Shown: positions 20,756 to 35,838 of the stretch, piece by piece | Layout of the letters: each line of letters begins with the position of its first letter | Numbering within the stretch: position 1 is the first letter of the stretch | Assembly (NCBI GenBank): GCA_037179515.1 | Contig: JAXCGZ010002355.1 | Location: forward strand, 1 to 64,000 | DNA from: Halocaridina rubra | Lineage: Eukaryota > Arthropoda > Malacostraca > Decapoda > Atyidae | Direction of reading: 5' to 3' | Length of the DNA: 64,000 bases | Position numbers and translations under genes: made by a program | Notes under the pieces: generated by a model | Seen by the model: the letters and a program-made list of their open reading frames with translations, nothing else | The model's database searches: none | Told to the model about the DNA's origin: nothing

Positions 20756-22722
20756 GATTATAGGCTAAGTCACTGGGTGAACTGGTAATAATCTCAAAAT
20801 ACACAACATGCAATCATGGCACAGACAGAATAGGCTAAATATTATAGCACTGACAACATAAGCTAAACATCATAGAACTAGGCTAGGCCTATATGCAATT
20901 TGTTTTACTCCACTCCTCAAAGCACTGGGGTTAAGCACCATATGCTTACGGTAGGCTATGATCAATCAAGGCTACCGTCCACAAAACACTGGAAACAAGG
21001 TTACCGATAAACACAATTGGCCTACCATAGGCTATCATCAATCTAGGGTACACCTTGGAAAATAATCACTATAGCTTTCCAATCTTGAAAAAATCGTCAG
21101 CATTAGGCTTAAACAGTTATAATACGGCATCTATGAAGGCTCCAATGCTAACTGCAAAACTTGATCAAAACAGCCTATGCAGGGTGGCCACGGGAACGAA
21201 AATCTCGGAAGTCAGAAGCTTACCCAATTTACCGGCTACCTCAAAACTGCAAAAACTTCACTTAAATACTGCAAACCAGAAGTTCCTTTTGCTACTGCAT
21301 TGGTCCTTTGTACCTCGTCGCCATTTGTTCCATACTATGATTACATGGAAAAGGATAATTCATTTAAAATCGTGAGAAAAAGTGGAGGTTTTATTACTCA
21401 AACTTAGATGTCCGACATGGCGTGTTCTACTCCAGTGAAAATAGCAAAACAATAGCGCAATGCAAAGCGCACGAATTAATCAGCTCAAAAGTTATACATA
21501 ACAGGTTATCAAGAACTTTGCAATGAAAAAAAAGGGTGCAAAATCACCTTTTGAGGTATTTGCAACTTATAACTCAAAACACTTTATCCCAACATATGAA
21601 GAATTCGCAAGATAAATACAGCATGCATTCAATAAATTGTGGTTAACAGGAAATATGTGCAAAGCCAACAGGGTAATATTACTTTTTAATTATTTGCAGT
21701 TTATAGCATAAAACACTTTAGCTAAATGATTAATTATTTGCAGTTTATATAGCAAATAGCTTTATTGACGAGTTTTTGACGTAAAACACTTTATTTACGA
21801 TGATAGAAAGAGGTGAAATGAAATTAGAATTTATTAGGAAAAGAGATAGATTTTTACGGGCTAATAACCAGTCTTCAGAGGATGAGATTTTCGTTTATCA
21901 CATTCAATGAAAAGAAACTTCTTAGCAATGTATATCAGCTGTAATTTCCAGGTTAAGGAATTAACTTTGGCAAGTGAGATTCCAGTTTGGGAATATACAA
22001 AATTTCGTTTGTATGGGAATGGAATCTGAGAATAAAATTCGTAAGATTTAGCCAGTAACGAATGTAACTAATTCCTCGAGAAAAAAAACAATTTGCTTGA
22101 CCCACGAGCTTTACCATACACTATCCCTCACCTTGTTGTGCCAGATGAATTCCTGTAAAGTTGCCACGTAAAAAAAAGGTTTGAAATAAACTTAGACTGC
22201 TCAGGCGAGATGTTGCCTCTTGGAAGTTTTGCGCCAAAAGAGAGCGTCTCATTGTCCCTCCTGGTGAGTTCATCTGTAGGATACATTTCTAGAGCAGTAG
22301 CTGGCTCTGATATCATTTAAGGACTATTTTAGTGGTGGTCCCTGGCAGGCAATTATGGCAGAGATGCAAGGGAGAGACAGTATTCTTAGGTGCAACAAGT
22401 GGAAGCAAATAAAATAAAGCGAGAATAATAATGAAAAGTTAGGTTACTGGTAAACAATCTCCAGAACGTTCTTGGCTCGTAGGAAATGGAAAATAGGAGC
22501 AGCCTTTATATCGGGACTATACTTCTACACGTACAAGAAGAGTAAATAAGGTATATTTAAAATTAGCTATAAGCTAAAATATAAATTGCAAATAATCATA
22601 ATCTGCAAAAGTCAAGAAGTGGGAATTAATTTTTTAGTTAGAAAATAACAGTTAAGTTACTAAATTAATTAATAAGGCATCTAACAGCCTCTGGTGACTT
22701 TGAGCAGAAACACTCTGTCACA

Positions 22723-23560
22723 ATGGGCTTCCCACAATTCTTGACCATATAGTAAAAGAGACACACACATGGATTGCTAACAGCCCAAAAACAATGCGCA
22801 CTTACAGTGAGTTGTATCAAGTTTTAGAAAATTCTGTACCAAAAAGAGTTCCAGGGTTAGCTAGCACACGCTGGCTGTCTCATTTAGAGGCAGTAACTGT
22901 AATTCTGGATCAATGGGATGCACTTAAGCTCCATTTCAATATATCTGCTACAAATGAACACTCCCATACAACACATCAACTTAGCCAAGCATATAATGAT
23001 CCTCAGAATAAACTCTACCTTTTGTTTGTTCGTAAGACTCTCAAGGAAGTTGTAGGAGTAAACAAACTTTTTCAAGGACAGAATGTAGACATCACAAAAC
23101 TTACAGAGGATCTTCTCGACATGTACCGAAATATTATGCAAATTGTAGCTGAACCAGAATTTCTGACAAAATGCCCAAAAGAAAATCTTCCTAAGCTTGA
23201 ATATACGAGCTATCTCTTGCCACAGAATGTCATCAACTTTGGATACGAATTCAATACCTATGCTAATGCCTATCCTTTAAATGACAACCAAATAATGTAT
23301 GTGAAAGATTGTTCTCAAAAATATGTGTTAGAATTTTAAATCAAGTATAGCTGCGATTGCCTGACAATGTTGAAACTTTGTTAATGCTTAAGAATTTCCA
23401 CCCTGCAATTGGTACTTCTCAGCACAAAGACTATATTGTTCCAATTGCCTATAGATATCAATCAACCTTCACAGATATAGATAGATTGGAAAATGAATGA
23501 AATATTGTGATCTTAGATCAGTGGCCCAAGTAATGATTGAAAAACAGTGTTTGCTTCTGG
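22723..23560 (+). pseudogene. hAT-superfamily transposase pseudogene, 5' piece
   Basis: The frame is open from the E LTR boundary (GLPTILDHIVKETHTWIANS) through RTYSELYQVLENSVPKRV, STRWLSHLEAVTVILDQWDAL and KDCSQKYVLEF, to a TAA at 23,337. Further similarity continues in another phase (LRLPDNVETLLMLKNFHP, IVPIAYRYQSTFTDIDRLE) with several stops. The STRWLSHLEAV...ILDQWDAL pattern is typical of hAT/ZBED-like transposase-derived proteins. The 5' part is removed by element E and the 3' part is displaced to 44,408. It is a decayed transposase or transposase-derived gene, not a working one. Confidence 0.8.
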
Positions 23561-23932
23561 TGTCGTGTGAGCACTATTTCACACGAGGGTCATCAATATG
23601 GTGGGATTTTCATTCCACTATTTTACACCAATAATTGTGGTGTAGTTATTTTGGTAGCATGGTTGGTGATTATCATATAGCATCTTCTTTATATGTATTT
23701 ATTTATAGGTTAACCCTATTCTTCAGAGCTCCCATTACTAAAGTTCCTGTCACGAAAGATTCCAGATTCCCGCCCCCAAGGGGAAGACTAGCTAAGCTGT
23801 GGACGTCACGTCTGCTCCTGACAAGGCCCGATCTCTGACTGACTAGGCTCTGTTATTCTCATGGCGGTTGGTGTGTTTAGAGCTCGTCACTGCCACCCGG
23901 CACATTTAGGCATCTTTAATTGCCTTACGACA
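23561..23932. repeat. 372-bp LTR-like direct repeat, left copy
   Basis: It begins TGTCGTGTGAGCAC and ends CTTACGACA, that is TG...CA with a TGTCG/CGACA terminal inverted repeat. It is preceded by CTGG. The matching copy at 44,032-44,403 is the same length and differs at about 29 positions by my count (about 8%). Confidence 0.85.
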
Positions 23933-26632
<2,700 letters not shown>

Positions 26633-27005
26633 AGCATAAGCATCAAATTTCTGGTTGCCCAATTTGTCACTGGGAGCTTTTTTATTTTTTTATGTTCTCC
26701 CTTGAGGGTGAGCGGACCTTCCCTTGTGGCCCGCAGGTGGGGTAAGATTTTGTTGATTGTAGGTAGTATTCGCTCTTCGGGCGAATGGGCTTTCCTATTT
26801 GGTGAGGAGGTGGGGTGAAATCTTGTTATTGTTGGTGGTATTCACTCTTGAGGGTGATCGGACTTTCCTATTTTGGCCCTCAGGTGAGGTTGTGAAAAAC
26901 TGTAAAGATAATGGAAAGCATAAGTGTTCAGTTGAGGATAATTAGTTTACATCAAACAATTTAGAAGAATTCCTGTTTTGGAGGTGAGAGAGAGTTATTA
27001 CAGGG

Positions 27006-28802
27006 TTATCTTGGTGGAGGGTATTGACTGATGATACTTAGTAGACTGTTCATGTAGTTGTTTGTTGCTAGTCTGATTATGGAGCTAGTAACATGAAGGG
27101 CATTTGGATCTTCGCTGGATGTTGCGGGGGCACCAGTTTTCCGTCGAATTTCTGAAAAGGAATCACATTCGAGGATGTAGTGGAGCAGTGGATGTGGTGA
27201 GGCTACCTGGCAAAAGGTGCATTCCCTGATGATATCATCCACTATTCGCCAGGTGCTCTTGTACCTGAGTCTCAGATGGTACACATTGACTGCCGTGCTT
27301 CGTCGAAGGTTCTTAGGCAGGGTGATTCGCTGAAGATCAGTGGTGGCTTTGTACCACCAGGTGGAGGGGGAGCCAATGTCTGTGCACAGGTTGTGTTTAG
27401 TTATTAAGGCATTAAGGAGTGACTTGGTGGCTTTATTTTATATCTGTTGAATCCCAGGAGGCAGAGATATTTGGATATCTGCTCTGAGAGTGGCTTGTTT
27501 GACGGCTTGATCGGCTTCCTCATTTCCCTTGATGCCGACGTGGCTGGGAATCCAGGCAAGAGTGATGGCTTTTCCAAGGCTGGTAGTCCTGTGGTAGTGG
27601 CTGAGGATGGTGGTGATGATACGTACATTGTCTCCGAGGAGTGGCTTCTTGATGGCCTGTAAGGCGCCTTTAGAGTCAGAGAGAATTAGGGCATGGTCAG
27701 CCCCTTTGCTGGATGAAGAAGTCGAGGGCATTGGCTATGGCAACAAGCTCAGTCTGGAGCGATGAGCAGGAGTTTGACAGTCTCCAGGATAGGACTTGGT
27801 TTCCAGTGGTGAAGGCGGCAGCTGAGGCTCCAGTTTCTTGATTTACTGAACCATCAGTATAGTAGACTTGAGAGTTTGGCCTGCTCCAGCTCTGAATTTT
27901 GTCCTTGTATATGTTTTTAAGGACAAGCGGGTTTACCAAGCTTTTGGGGTTGGCAGGGAGCTCGATCTTTATGTCGAGTGGTTGGTCATTCCATAGGGGT
28001 GGGCATCTGTATTCAGGAAGCGGAGTGTCCTGTATCTTGGCTAGGATGCTCTCCCTGACTGGCAGTGCTTGCAGGCTAGCGCAGACCTTGGCTGCCCAGG
28101 TTCTAGGATGGTGGTTGAGGTGGCAATTGAGGGCTAGATGGAGATTTGTGCCAGCGAGGCATTTATGTTGGGCAGTGGTGGTTTTGGCCACAAAGAGGGT
28201 TAGGCTTTGCTGAGCTCTGAGTTTGAGTGGCATGAGTCCCGATTCCATCTGGATGTTTTCTCTCTTGGTCCACATGGGGGCTCCTAGCATGGTACGTATG
28301 GTGTTGTTTTGAATTACTTCTATCTTGTCCCACTGTTGGTCTTTTAGTAGCCAGAGTGTGGGACAAGCATAGTCTATGAGGCTGCTTATGGTTTGTACAT
28401 AGAAGCTTCTGAGGACATTAAATGATGCACCATTGTAGAGGCCCGACATCCGACGAAGGACCGCTTGTCGCTGGCTGCACTTGTCGCGCAAATGTTGAAT
28501 TTCAGGTCCAAAGGATAGTCTTTGGTCGATGATTACACCCAGGTATTGGTGCTTAGTAACCCAGTCCACAGGCTCATTACCATGACCACATTAGTGTCTG
28601 GTCTCCACTGGTGGATGGGAAGGGCCTTGGTTTTGCGGGCACTGATTTTAACTCCGAGGGAGATGGAGGCTTGGTGAATCTTGGTGAAGCAGCGCTGTGT
28701 CTTGTTAGAGCTTCTGTCGCCTATTGTGACAAGGGCAAAGTCATCCACATAGTTGAAGAGTTTGGCTCCATGTGGTAGTGCAATGTCCATGAAATTTTCC
28801 AT
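27006..28802 (-). pseudogene. LINE B1 ORF2, 3' part: RT thumb region, RNase H and C-terminal knuckle
   Basis: Broken frames carry the RT catalytic box FNYVDDFALV (28,802-28,533) and the thumb (QYLGVIIDQRLSFG, SLIDYACPTLWLL). RNase H follows: YYTDGSVNQETGASAAAF, LQTELVAIANALDF, LILSDSKGALQA and IPSHVGIKGNEEADQAVKQA, with Asp, Glu, Asp and Asp visible. Next is a Cys/His motif CTFCQVASPHPLLHYILEC and the C-terminus to 27,006. At least three frameshifts separate the pieces. RNase H removes the RNA template in this LINE group (family knowledge). Confidence 0.88.
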
Positions 28803-28902
28803 GAGACAATTAAAGAGAAAGGGGCTAAGGATTCCACCTTGGGGGGTCCCATTTTCGTGGTTTTTGTAGGTGGAGTAGTGCCCATCTACTTTAACTCATG
28901 CA

Positions 28903-30705
28903 CTACGATTTTGTAGACTGCTTGATCCATGAGAGAAGGTTACCTTTGATCTGCTTTGAAATGAGAGCTGAGAGTATTGCCGGCACATTGGCTAGTTCAA
29001 AGGCCTTCTCTAGGTGTAGAAAAATGATGCATCCACGGCAGTTGTTGATAAATGATAGCATGGGGGCTATGCATTCTGAGGTGCCTAAGCCAGGCTGGTA
29101 GGCAAGCATGTTTTCTGGGAAGGGTGGGCATTTCCAGCAGACTCTATTAAGTATCAACTTTTCTGCCGTCTTGCTCAGGCAGCTTAGGAGGGAGATGGGG
29201 CGAGGGTTGTCAGGGTCCTGTGGTTTTGGGATGGGCTGAATGTCTGCTCTGTTCCATGAGGCTGGTATGATTCTTCGTGTGTATGTCAAATTGATCAGAG
29301 AGAGCAGAGCAAGCTCCCCTTGGGACCCCATATTTTGAATCATTGTGTATGTTATTCTATCAGCACCTGGGGCTGTGTTCTTAGAGCTTTTGCTTACTTT
29401 TAGTAGCTCAGTCAGAGAGAATGGGGCATTTGTTTCGTTTTCAGTGTTGATAGCCTCTTCTATTTCTTCCCATCTTGCAGTGGTGAGGTCCTGAAGAGTT
29501 GTTCTGGTGGTGATGGGGAGCTGGTTAGAGCTTGCTTTATCCGCGAATTTGATGGAGAGTTTTTCTGCTGCCATGCTAGGATCCCTGTGGGGGATGATTT
29601 TAGGAGGTTTACCTTTAGCAAAGGAGTTAATTCTCCTCCACATCTGGCCCACAGAGGTGTGAGCATCTAGGGTGGAACACCACTCTAGCCATTTTTTCCT
29701 CTTAATGTTGCATGTCTCTTCATGGACATGTTCTTTGACTGCCTGGAGAGTGCGGTAGGAGTCTTCAGTGCGACGTTTCCTGTGCATTTTCCGGATGACG
29801 TTGAGCCGGTGATTGAGTACTTTAACTCTGTCAGAGTAGTACCATCTGTCCCATTGATTGGTGTGTTGTGGTTTGCAGAGGGGGATGGAGGAGTTTGCGG
29901 CAGCTTGCAGCGCATTGACTAGCTCGGCCTCTGGTTGGTCGATGTCTTTGGATGGTGTGTAGGCTGAAAACCAATTGCTGAGGTGCTCCTGGAATCTGCC
30001 CCAGTCGGCCTTTTTGAAATTCCATCGAGGGGGAGGAGCAGGGATTTGGAAGATTTCAGGAATTGGCAGCGTGAGATGGGTCCCGTAGCGGTCGCTTGTG
30101 ACCAGGGGATGAACTCTCCATGTGGCGTCTTGCTTTAAGGAGTTGGAGACAAAGGTGAGGTCCAGTATTCCACCTCTGTCATGTGTTGGCTCATGCTTGT
30201 TGAGAAGGGAGACATCTTCTTGGTCGTCCAGCAGGCTCATGATGTGTATGCCTGCAGCACAGGGGTGCTCATACCTGAATCTTGGATGGTGCGCATTGAA
30301 GTCGCCTCCTATTACTAAGTCATGATGACTGGCTAGCCCGAAGAGGGTAGTCAGATCTAAGCCACCATCCTGTTGTCTGTAAATGTTGTACAGATCTATG
30401 CAGCTGCCCTGAAGTTTGATGTTAACAGCAAGGACGTGGACATCTTTGCCGCAGTGGACCGGTCGGGTTATTTCCTTGGCTAACAGGTTTTTCCTGATGA
30501 AGGTGGCGCTGCCTCTGTTCTCCCCTGGAGATCAGTGCTGGTAGAATCCTTTGCATCCTGAGATTTTTGGAGTGTTTTGCTCTGTGCACAGGGTTTCTTG
30601 AATCATGATGACATTTATGTTGTCAGCCTTGGCAATGCCTTCAAGATGTTGTACCTTGTGTCTGAGACCCTGGGCGTTCCAGTGTAGGATCCCGAGATTA
30701 GACAT
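28903..30705 (-). pseudogene. LINE B1 ORF2, 5' part: endonuclease and RT fingers/palm
   Basis: ORF2 starts at the ATG at 30,705 inside ATGTCTAA, overlapping the ORF1 stop. The endonuclease is broken, but the GDFNAH aspartate codon is intact (GGC GAC TTC on the minus strand near 30,300), unlike B2. From 30,240 a frame of 445 codons covers the end of the endonuclease (LDLTFVSNSL, LVTSDRYGTHLTL) and RT up to LEKAFELANVPAILSALI. It ends at 28,903 after a 2-bp deletion relative to B2, close to the TGA that both copies share. Confidence 0.87.
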
Positions 30706-32195
30706 CTTTATGCTTTAAGGAGGTGGAGTTGGTAGGAGTGGTGGGTTGTTGAGGCTGGTGGTGGGTTCTGGAGACAAGGGCATGGTCGACAATGGAGTGG
30801 GCTACTTCGACGACATGATTGTAGGCATCTTGAGGAGAGGCTCTGCTCGAGGAGCTGGACGGCTGCCTGAATGGCTTGAATAATAATGTTGGTAAGCTCA
30901 TTTACTGTGAAGAGGGTTTGCTGTTGCGAAGAGGAGGCAGAGGAAGGTGTCTGGATAGGCTGCTGAGGTGTGGGGGTATGCGATTTAAGTCTAGGGTGCC
31001 GGGACCTGGTGTGATGAGCGGGAGTGTGTGTGGTCTGAGTGTTGCATGTGACTGTATTGTGTGTTTGAGTGTTGCATGGGGTGGAGGTGTTGGTGTGAGT
31101 GTTGCATGAGGGGATGTTAGGGTTGTGAGTGTTGTTTGGGGGAATGGTAGGAGTGAGTGTCGTGTGATGGGGTGGATGGAGTTGGTGTAGGGGTGGAAAC
31201 TGTAGGAGGTGTGATCTGTGTGTTAGGAGCTGGGTTGGTGTTGTGTGGTGGGTTTTGGGTGTGGAGGTTAGGTGTGAGTGGGGCAGGAAGGGACCTTTGC
31301 CAAGTATTGGAGGTTTGGGGAGAAGCTGGGGTGAAGTTGGAGGTAGTGTGATTGGTGACAGTGGAAGAGGGAGGGACTCTTTGAGGAATCCTCTTCAGCC
31401 TTTCTGGGCAGCGGTTGTTCCATGCGTGATGGTTTCCCTTACAGATTTGGGCACTTGGCAACTGTTGCTTCATTGGCCTTGAATTTGTTGAGGCAGCGGT
31501 CAGTGGAATGTCTCCCACTGCAGATTGCGCATCCCTCTGGGAGATGGCAAGTACTTTTATGGTACCCAAATCTTTGACACCGGAAACATCTTAGTGGTTC
31601 AGGAGTGTAGTCTCTTATGTTGAATTTGCCCCAGATGCCAAGGTTTACTTGCGAAGGGGGTGGACCACAGATGTGGACCAGAACTTGTTTTTAGGGGACA
31701 GTTTGACCCTCTATTTTGGAGGAGCAACGTGAGGCAGCTGTAATATACGTTTGCTTGGTTAGAAGGTCAGCTGACCAAGCAACAGGGAAGCCAATGAGGA
31801 TGTATTTCCTTATTTTTTGGGCAGGGTTCATCTCTGTCAAGTGAGGTGAGTTTAGGCTGCGGATCTTCTCTGCGGCTTCTGCTGAGGATGGGTGGATGAT
31901 AAATTCACCCTGTACATTAGGCTTAATTTTGTAGCCAAACTCGGTGAGTTGGTCTTCCAACTCTCTGATTAGGTCATATGCCTCTTTAGTGGAAGGAGTC
32001 TGAACTTTGAACTTTGATATGGGCTCTCTATTGGTCTTTGGGGCTGGGGGGTTAACTGGGGCAGCAGCACTCTCCTGGCTGCTGCCAGAGGCTGTCCTTG
32101 GCCTCTTCTTTCCAACAACCATCCACCCCTCTTGAGGGGGGGTCGAGTTCCATTCCCCCCTCTGGGGGGGGAGCAGGAGAAGTGGCAGAGGCCAT
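30698..32195 (-). pseudogene. LINE B1 ORF1 (gag-like, CCHC)
   Basis: The predicted ATG is at 32,195, by alignment with B2 (MASA...). The frame is broken near the C/G runs at 32,140-32,165 and again around 31,570-31,690 in the zinc-knuckle region. Recognisable parts are REPISKFKVQTPSTKEAYD, IRSLNSPHLTEMNPAQKIRK, knuckle remnants (GNHHAWNNRCPERLKRIP), a long Thr/Pro/Asn-rich tail, and the C-terminus QPQQPTTPTNSTSLKHKDV ending at 30,698. It would package element RNA. Confidence 0.85.
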
Positions 32196-32737
32196 GACTA
32201 ACAATTAGTCATGGATATCACAGATTTCACTAAGTATATATCACTTGCACTGTTTGTCAATTTCGTTTAATAAAATATAGGGGCCTTATGGCTGGATCAC
32301 TTCACTTAATTGGAACACTACAATACTTTATCACTAAAACAGTCTTCTATCTTTCTTCGCAACTCTCGTGGGAGAGGGGAGTACAAACAGAAATTATGCA
32401 ACGGATCACTTTGGTTATGAGACACACCACACAGTATGCTTAGCACCATGTGGTTTTTTTTATTTCTCTTCCCAGCTCTCTAAAGAGAGGGAAAAGCAAA
32501 CAGAATAAATGCAAGGTTGAAATTTGAACACTATCTATAGAATTATGGAACACACAATAATGTGTGTTCAACTAAACAAAACAACACAAAAGCACAAAAA
32601 ACAACACCATTGGCTTGAGGTCAGACACACCTGGTGGTAGTAATGGTTCTGCTCTTAACCTTGCACCTCCCAATAGATCTGCTTCTTTCACTCTTCACTA
32701 GTCAAACATTCGTGGGCTGAACTCTAATCTTTCGTCT

Positions 32738-33634
32738 GTGGAACAGCACTTGGGCACTTTCCTCCCTAACCTCCTCTTCCTATCTGAAACCCAGTTGTCT
32801 ATACATGCTTCCACTGACCCATTCCAATTCTCTCACTATAATCTGCATACTCGTTTTCATTCCAAAGGTGGGGTCTGTGCATACTGCAACATTAACACTC
32901 CTACTGTGAGGCTCATGGACCTTGAATCTCCTAACTTTGATGTTCTCTGGCTAAAAGTCTATCTCTCCACTACCACTATCATCCTTTGCTTCTGCTACTG
33001 TTCTCCAAACTCCACCGAGTTTGTGTCTTTCTTTGAATATCTCTCCTTGTGCCATGAGTCCTTACTATCTTCTCACCCACATGCCGAAGTTCTCTACATT
33101 GGAGACTTCAATGTACACCACAGTGAGTGGCTTTATTCTTCTCACACTGATGTGGGAGGAAGCGAGGCCCTTGCTTTCTCTATTACTCACGATCTGGAGC
33201 AAATTATCAAACATCCTACTAGCGTTCCTGATCGTCACGAACATGCTGCAAACACTCTTGATCTATTTTTTACTTCTAGCCCTTCAAACTACTCTTATTC
33301 TGTGCTTTTCCCTCTTTGTAAATCTGACCACTCTATGATCTCTGTCTCTTCCATTTTCGCTCCCCCACCACCAATCCCTCCTACTCAATGCCGTCTTTGG
33401 TACTTCGAGCGAACCCAACATGAAAATTTGCTTAACTTTCTCTTTGACTTCCCATGGGATGACTACTGCTTTCGGTCCCGCAACCCTGATCAGGTATCTC
33501 TAAAAGTTGCCAAGATCATGACTGCGGGAATGGAGGCGTACATCCCCTCTTCTACAAAACCTTTTTCTCCCCCTAAACCTTGGTTTGACCATGCCTGCTC
33601 CATGGCTATCCAGACTAGGAATCAGGCTCACTGA
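32738..33634 (+). pseudogene. LINE C endonuclease domain
   Basis: 298 codons. The domain starts slightly upstream in frame (SNIRGLNSNLSSVEQH from about 32,702) just after a TAG. Motifs include LLFLSETQL, GGVCAYC, VLWLKVYL, YIGDFNVHHSEWL (catalytic Asp present), TLDLFFTS and CKSDHSMISV. The frame stops at 33,634 after CSMAIQTRNQAH, and similarity to the linker goes on in other frames. It nicks the target DNA in this LINE group. Confidence 0.85.
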
Positions 33635-33896
33635 TTTTGCCAAGCCTCTCCTTGCGATTTAACTCGCTCTGCTTTTATTATAGCTAGGAATCGCTGTACA
33701 GCTCAGATTCGCCTTAGATAAAAACCTCTCCAAAAACTTCTGTAACTCAAGCTTTCCCCCTCTCATTCGCTCTGATGGTTCTATAGCTTGCTCTCCCACT
33801 GACAAAGCCACTCTCTTTGGTTCTCATTTTTCTGCCAACTCTTCTATCAACGATTCCAGCGCACCTGTTCCTCAGTCTTTTCCCCTCTCTAACCCT

Positions 33897-35464
33897 ATGC
33901 CCTCCCTTATCCTTTCTTCACGCAAAGTTCATAAGGTTCTTCGCTCGCTAAAGACGAACAAGGCATCTGGTCCCGATGGTATCCCTGCAAGGTTCCTTAA
34001 GGAGTTTGCAGATGAACTGGCTCCCGTGCTTTGCCGTCTTTTTTGTCTCATTCTGTCAACCAGTATCTATCCTTCATCTTGGAAGCATGCTCTAGTTCAT
34101 CCTGTTCCTAAGAATGGTGACCGCTTTATTCCTTCTAACTACCGGTCTATTGCTCTAACCTCCTCTATTGCTAAAGTTTTCGAAACTTTGCTCAATGCTC
34201 ACTTCTTGAAACACCTTGAATCTAACTCACTTATATCCGATCATCAGTATGGCTTCCACAAGGCAAGATCCACTGGTGATCTCCTGTTCTTTCTTACTCA
34301 TATATGGTCATATTCTCTGAGGAACTATGGGGAATCCTTTGTCGTCGCCCTTGATATCCCTAAGGCTTTTGACAGAGTCTGGCACAAGGCTCTGTTGGCC
34401 AAACTCCCTGCCTATGGGTTTACCCCTTCTTTCTGTTCTCTGATTTCCAGTTTTCTTACTGACCGTTCTATATCTGTAGTTGTTGATAGCGCTACATCTA
34501 GCCCTTTCTCTGTTACCAGTGGTGTTCCACAGGGCTCTGTTCTTTCACCTACTCTCTTCCTTCTCTTCATCAATGATCTTCTACAATCCCCATCTTCCTC
34601 TCTTCTTCATGCCTTTGCCGATGATTCTACCCTTCACTTTTCCTCTGCCTTTTCATCACAACCTTCATCTGTTATTCATAATCAATCTCGTATCACTCTT
34701 TCTTCTACTCTTAACTCTGATTTGCAGAGAGTATCTGAATGGGGCACTCAACTTTAGTTAAATTCGATGCCTCCAAGACACAGTTTCTGGCTATCTCTTT
34801 ATCTTCTTCTCCTCCTGATAACCCTATTGTCTTCAAAACTAATGAAATTTACCCTCTTAACTTGATCAATATATTAGGAATCCATATAGCCTCTAACTTG
34901 TCTTGGAGGAATCACATGATCCAAATTTCTAAATCTTCATCCAAAAAATTGGGGGTTTTGTTTCGTTTTCGTCATTACTTTTCCTCATTGCAGTTACTTA
35001 AAATTTACAAAGGTCTTATCCGCCCCTGCTTAGAATACTGCCCAGACAGCTGGGGTGCTTCTTCCTTTACTTATCTTCTTGAGAGGGTTGAATCTAAGGC
35101 AGTCAGACTCATTAATGATCCTTCTCTTACTTTTAACCTGGATTCTCTCTCTCTTCGCCGTAAGGTATCTTCCCTTTCGCTTTTCTATCGCTACTACTTC
35201 CATCGCTGCTCTGATGAGTTGGCGAGTTGCATCCCTCCTCCACTGCCGAGGCCGCGTAACACTCGCCAAGCAGCCTCATCTCACAGGTACTGTGTGGAGA
35301 TTTGTAGCTCGCGGATTGGTCAGTGCAGCGACTGCTTCTTCCCATGTACCTCCAGACTCTGGAACTCTCTTCCTCCTTCTGTCTCTCCTAATTCTTATGA
35401 CCTTTCATCCTTCAAAAAGCAGATCTATCATCATCTCAGAGCCTGCTGGCTAGTACAGTGGTAA
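33897..35464 (+). pseudogene. LINE C reverse transcriptase and C-terminal region (two frames)
   Basis: Piece one (33,897-34,757) has KASGPDGIPARFLKE, YRSIALTSSIAKVFE, HQYGFHKARSTGDLL, LDIPKAFDRVWH, SGVPQGSVLSPTLFLLFIND and a catalytic FADDSTLHF. A frameshift near 34,740-34,757 (SEWGTQL versus MGHSTLVKFDASKTQFL) leads into piece two (34,739-35,464), with SWRNHMIQISK, IRPCLEYCPDSWG, RLWNSLPPSV and SSFKKQIYHHLRA. The last codons run into the tRNA-like sequence. The lineage is a LINE without RNase H. Confidence 0.88.
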
Positions 35465-35639
35465 CGCGCTGGCTTCGCATTCACGAGGTCGAAAGATCTG
35501 TTCCCGTCCAAGACCGAGAGTTTAAGCTGTTTACTGGCAGGAACTGCTGTGTTTGGACACCACAGTGGGGGGTTGGGGCTTGCCCTGGCTGACGAATACC
35601 CATTGTATTGAAATGGAAATAAAGTTTATAAAGTTTATA
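35447..35639 (+). mobile_element. tRNA-derived SINE candidate
   Basis: TGGCTAGTACAGTGG resembles a pol III A box, and about 45 bp later GATCTGTTCCCGTCC resembles a degenerate B box. A 120-bp body follows, then a tail with repeated AAAGTTTATA. It lies at the end of the LINE C coding region. It could equally be the native LINE C 3' end that a SINE shares; no target duplication was seen. Confidence 0.5.
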
Positions 35640-35838
35640 GTCCTCCATATCTCTGGGTCCTCTTTACTTTGACTGTTTTTTTTCTGTCTGTTGTTTTCCT
35701 TTGTGCGTCATTATCTCATCTCTGCCTTGCCCTTAACCTTTTTCTTTTCCTTCAGCTTGGTATTTTCTCGTGCCCGGGCCTTAATTGATGAGGGCAGTTT
35801 TTGCCTGCCCCGGTGTCAAACTCTTAAAAAAAAAAAAA

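Larger units (their letters stand above)
16457..21503 (-). mobile_element. Element F: complete Ty3/gypsy retrotransposon (5,047 bp)
   Basis: It has 178-bp LTRs at both ends (16,457-16,634 and 21,326-21,503), which on the plus strand start TGTTCCATAC and end ACATAACA. The target duplication GGTTA is at 16,452-16,456 and 21,504-21,508. On the minus strand a primer-binding-like TGGCGACGAGG follows the 5' LTR after two bases, and a polypurine tract (GGAGGGAGGAA) abuts the 3' LTR. I count about ten LTR differences, mostly clustered near one end. Domain order is the standard gag-PR-RT-RH-IN. The LTR length and order resemble Mag-type gypsy elements (inference). Confidence 0.95.
15730..22722 (-). 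repeat. LTR of element E (right copy, 5' LTR of E2), split by gypsy element F
   Basis: It consists of 15,730-16,456 and 21,504-22,722. Without F and one copy of its duplication it is 1,941 bp and matches the left LTR nearly base for base. On the minus strand it starts TGTGACAG at 22,722 and ends CCCCAACA at 15,730. Its outer end abuts hAT transposase sequence. Confidence 0.88.
32609..35838 (+). mobile_element. LINE C, poly-A tailed, inserted into the 5' UTR of LINE B1
   Basis: Alignment of the B1 and B2 5' UTRs shows B1 is interrupted between about 32,608 and 35,839. The inserted DNA carries endonuclease and RT domains on the plus strand and ends in A13 (35,826-35,838). A SINE-like tRNA-related stretch occupies about 35,447-35,639 in its 3' part. 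The coding region has one TAA-type break and frameshifts. Confidence 0.85.

Noticed and set aside
35447..35520. Functional tRNA gene
   Set aside because: It has box-like motifs, but no proper acceptor or anticodon stems could be drawn. It is better explained as a SINE head.
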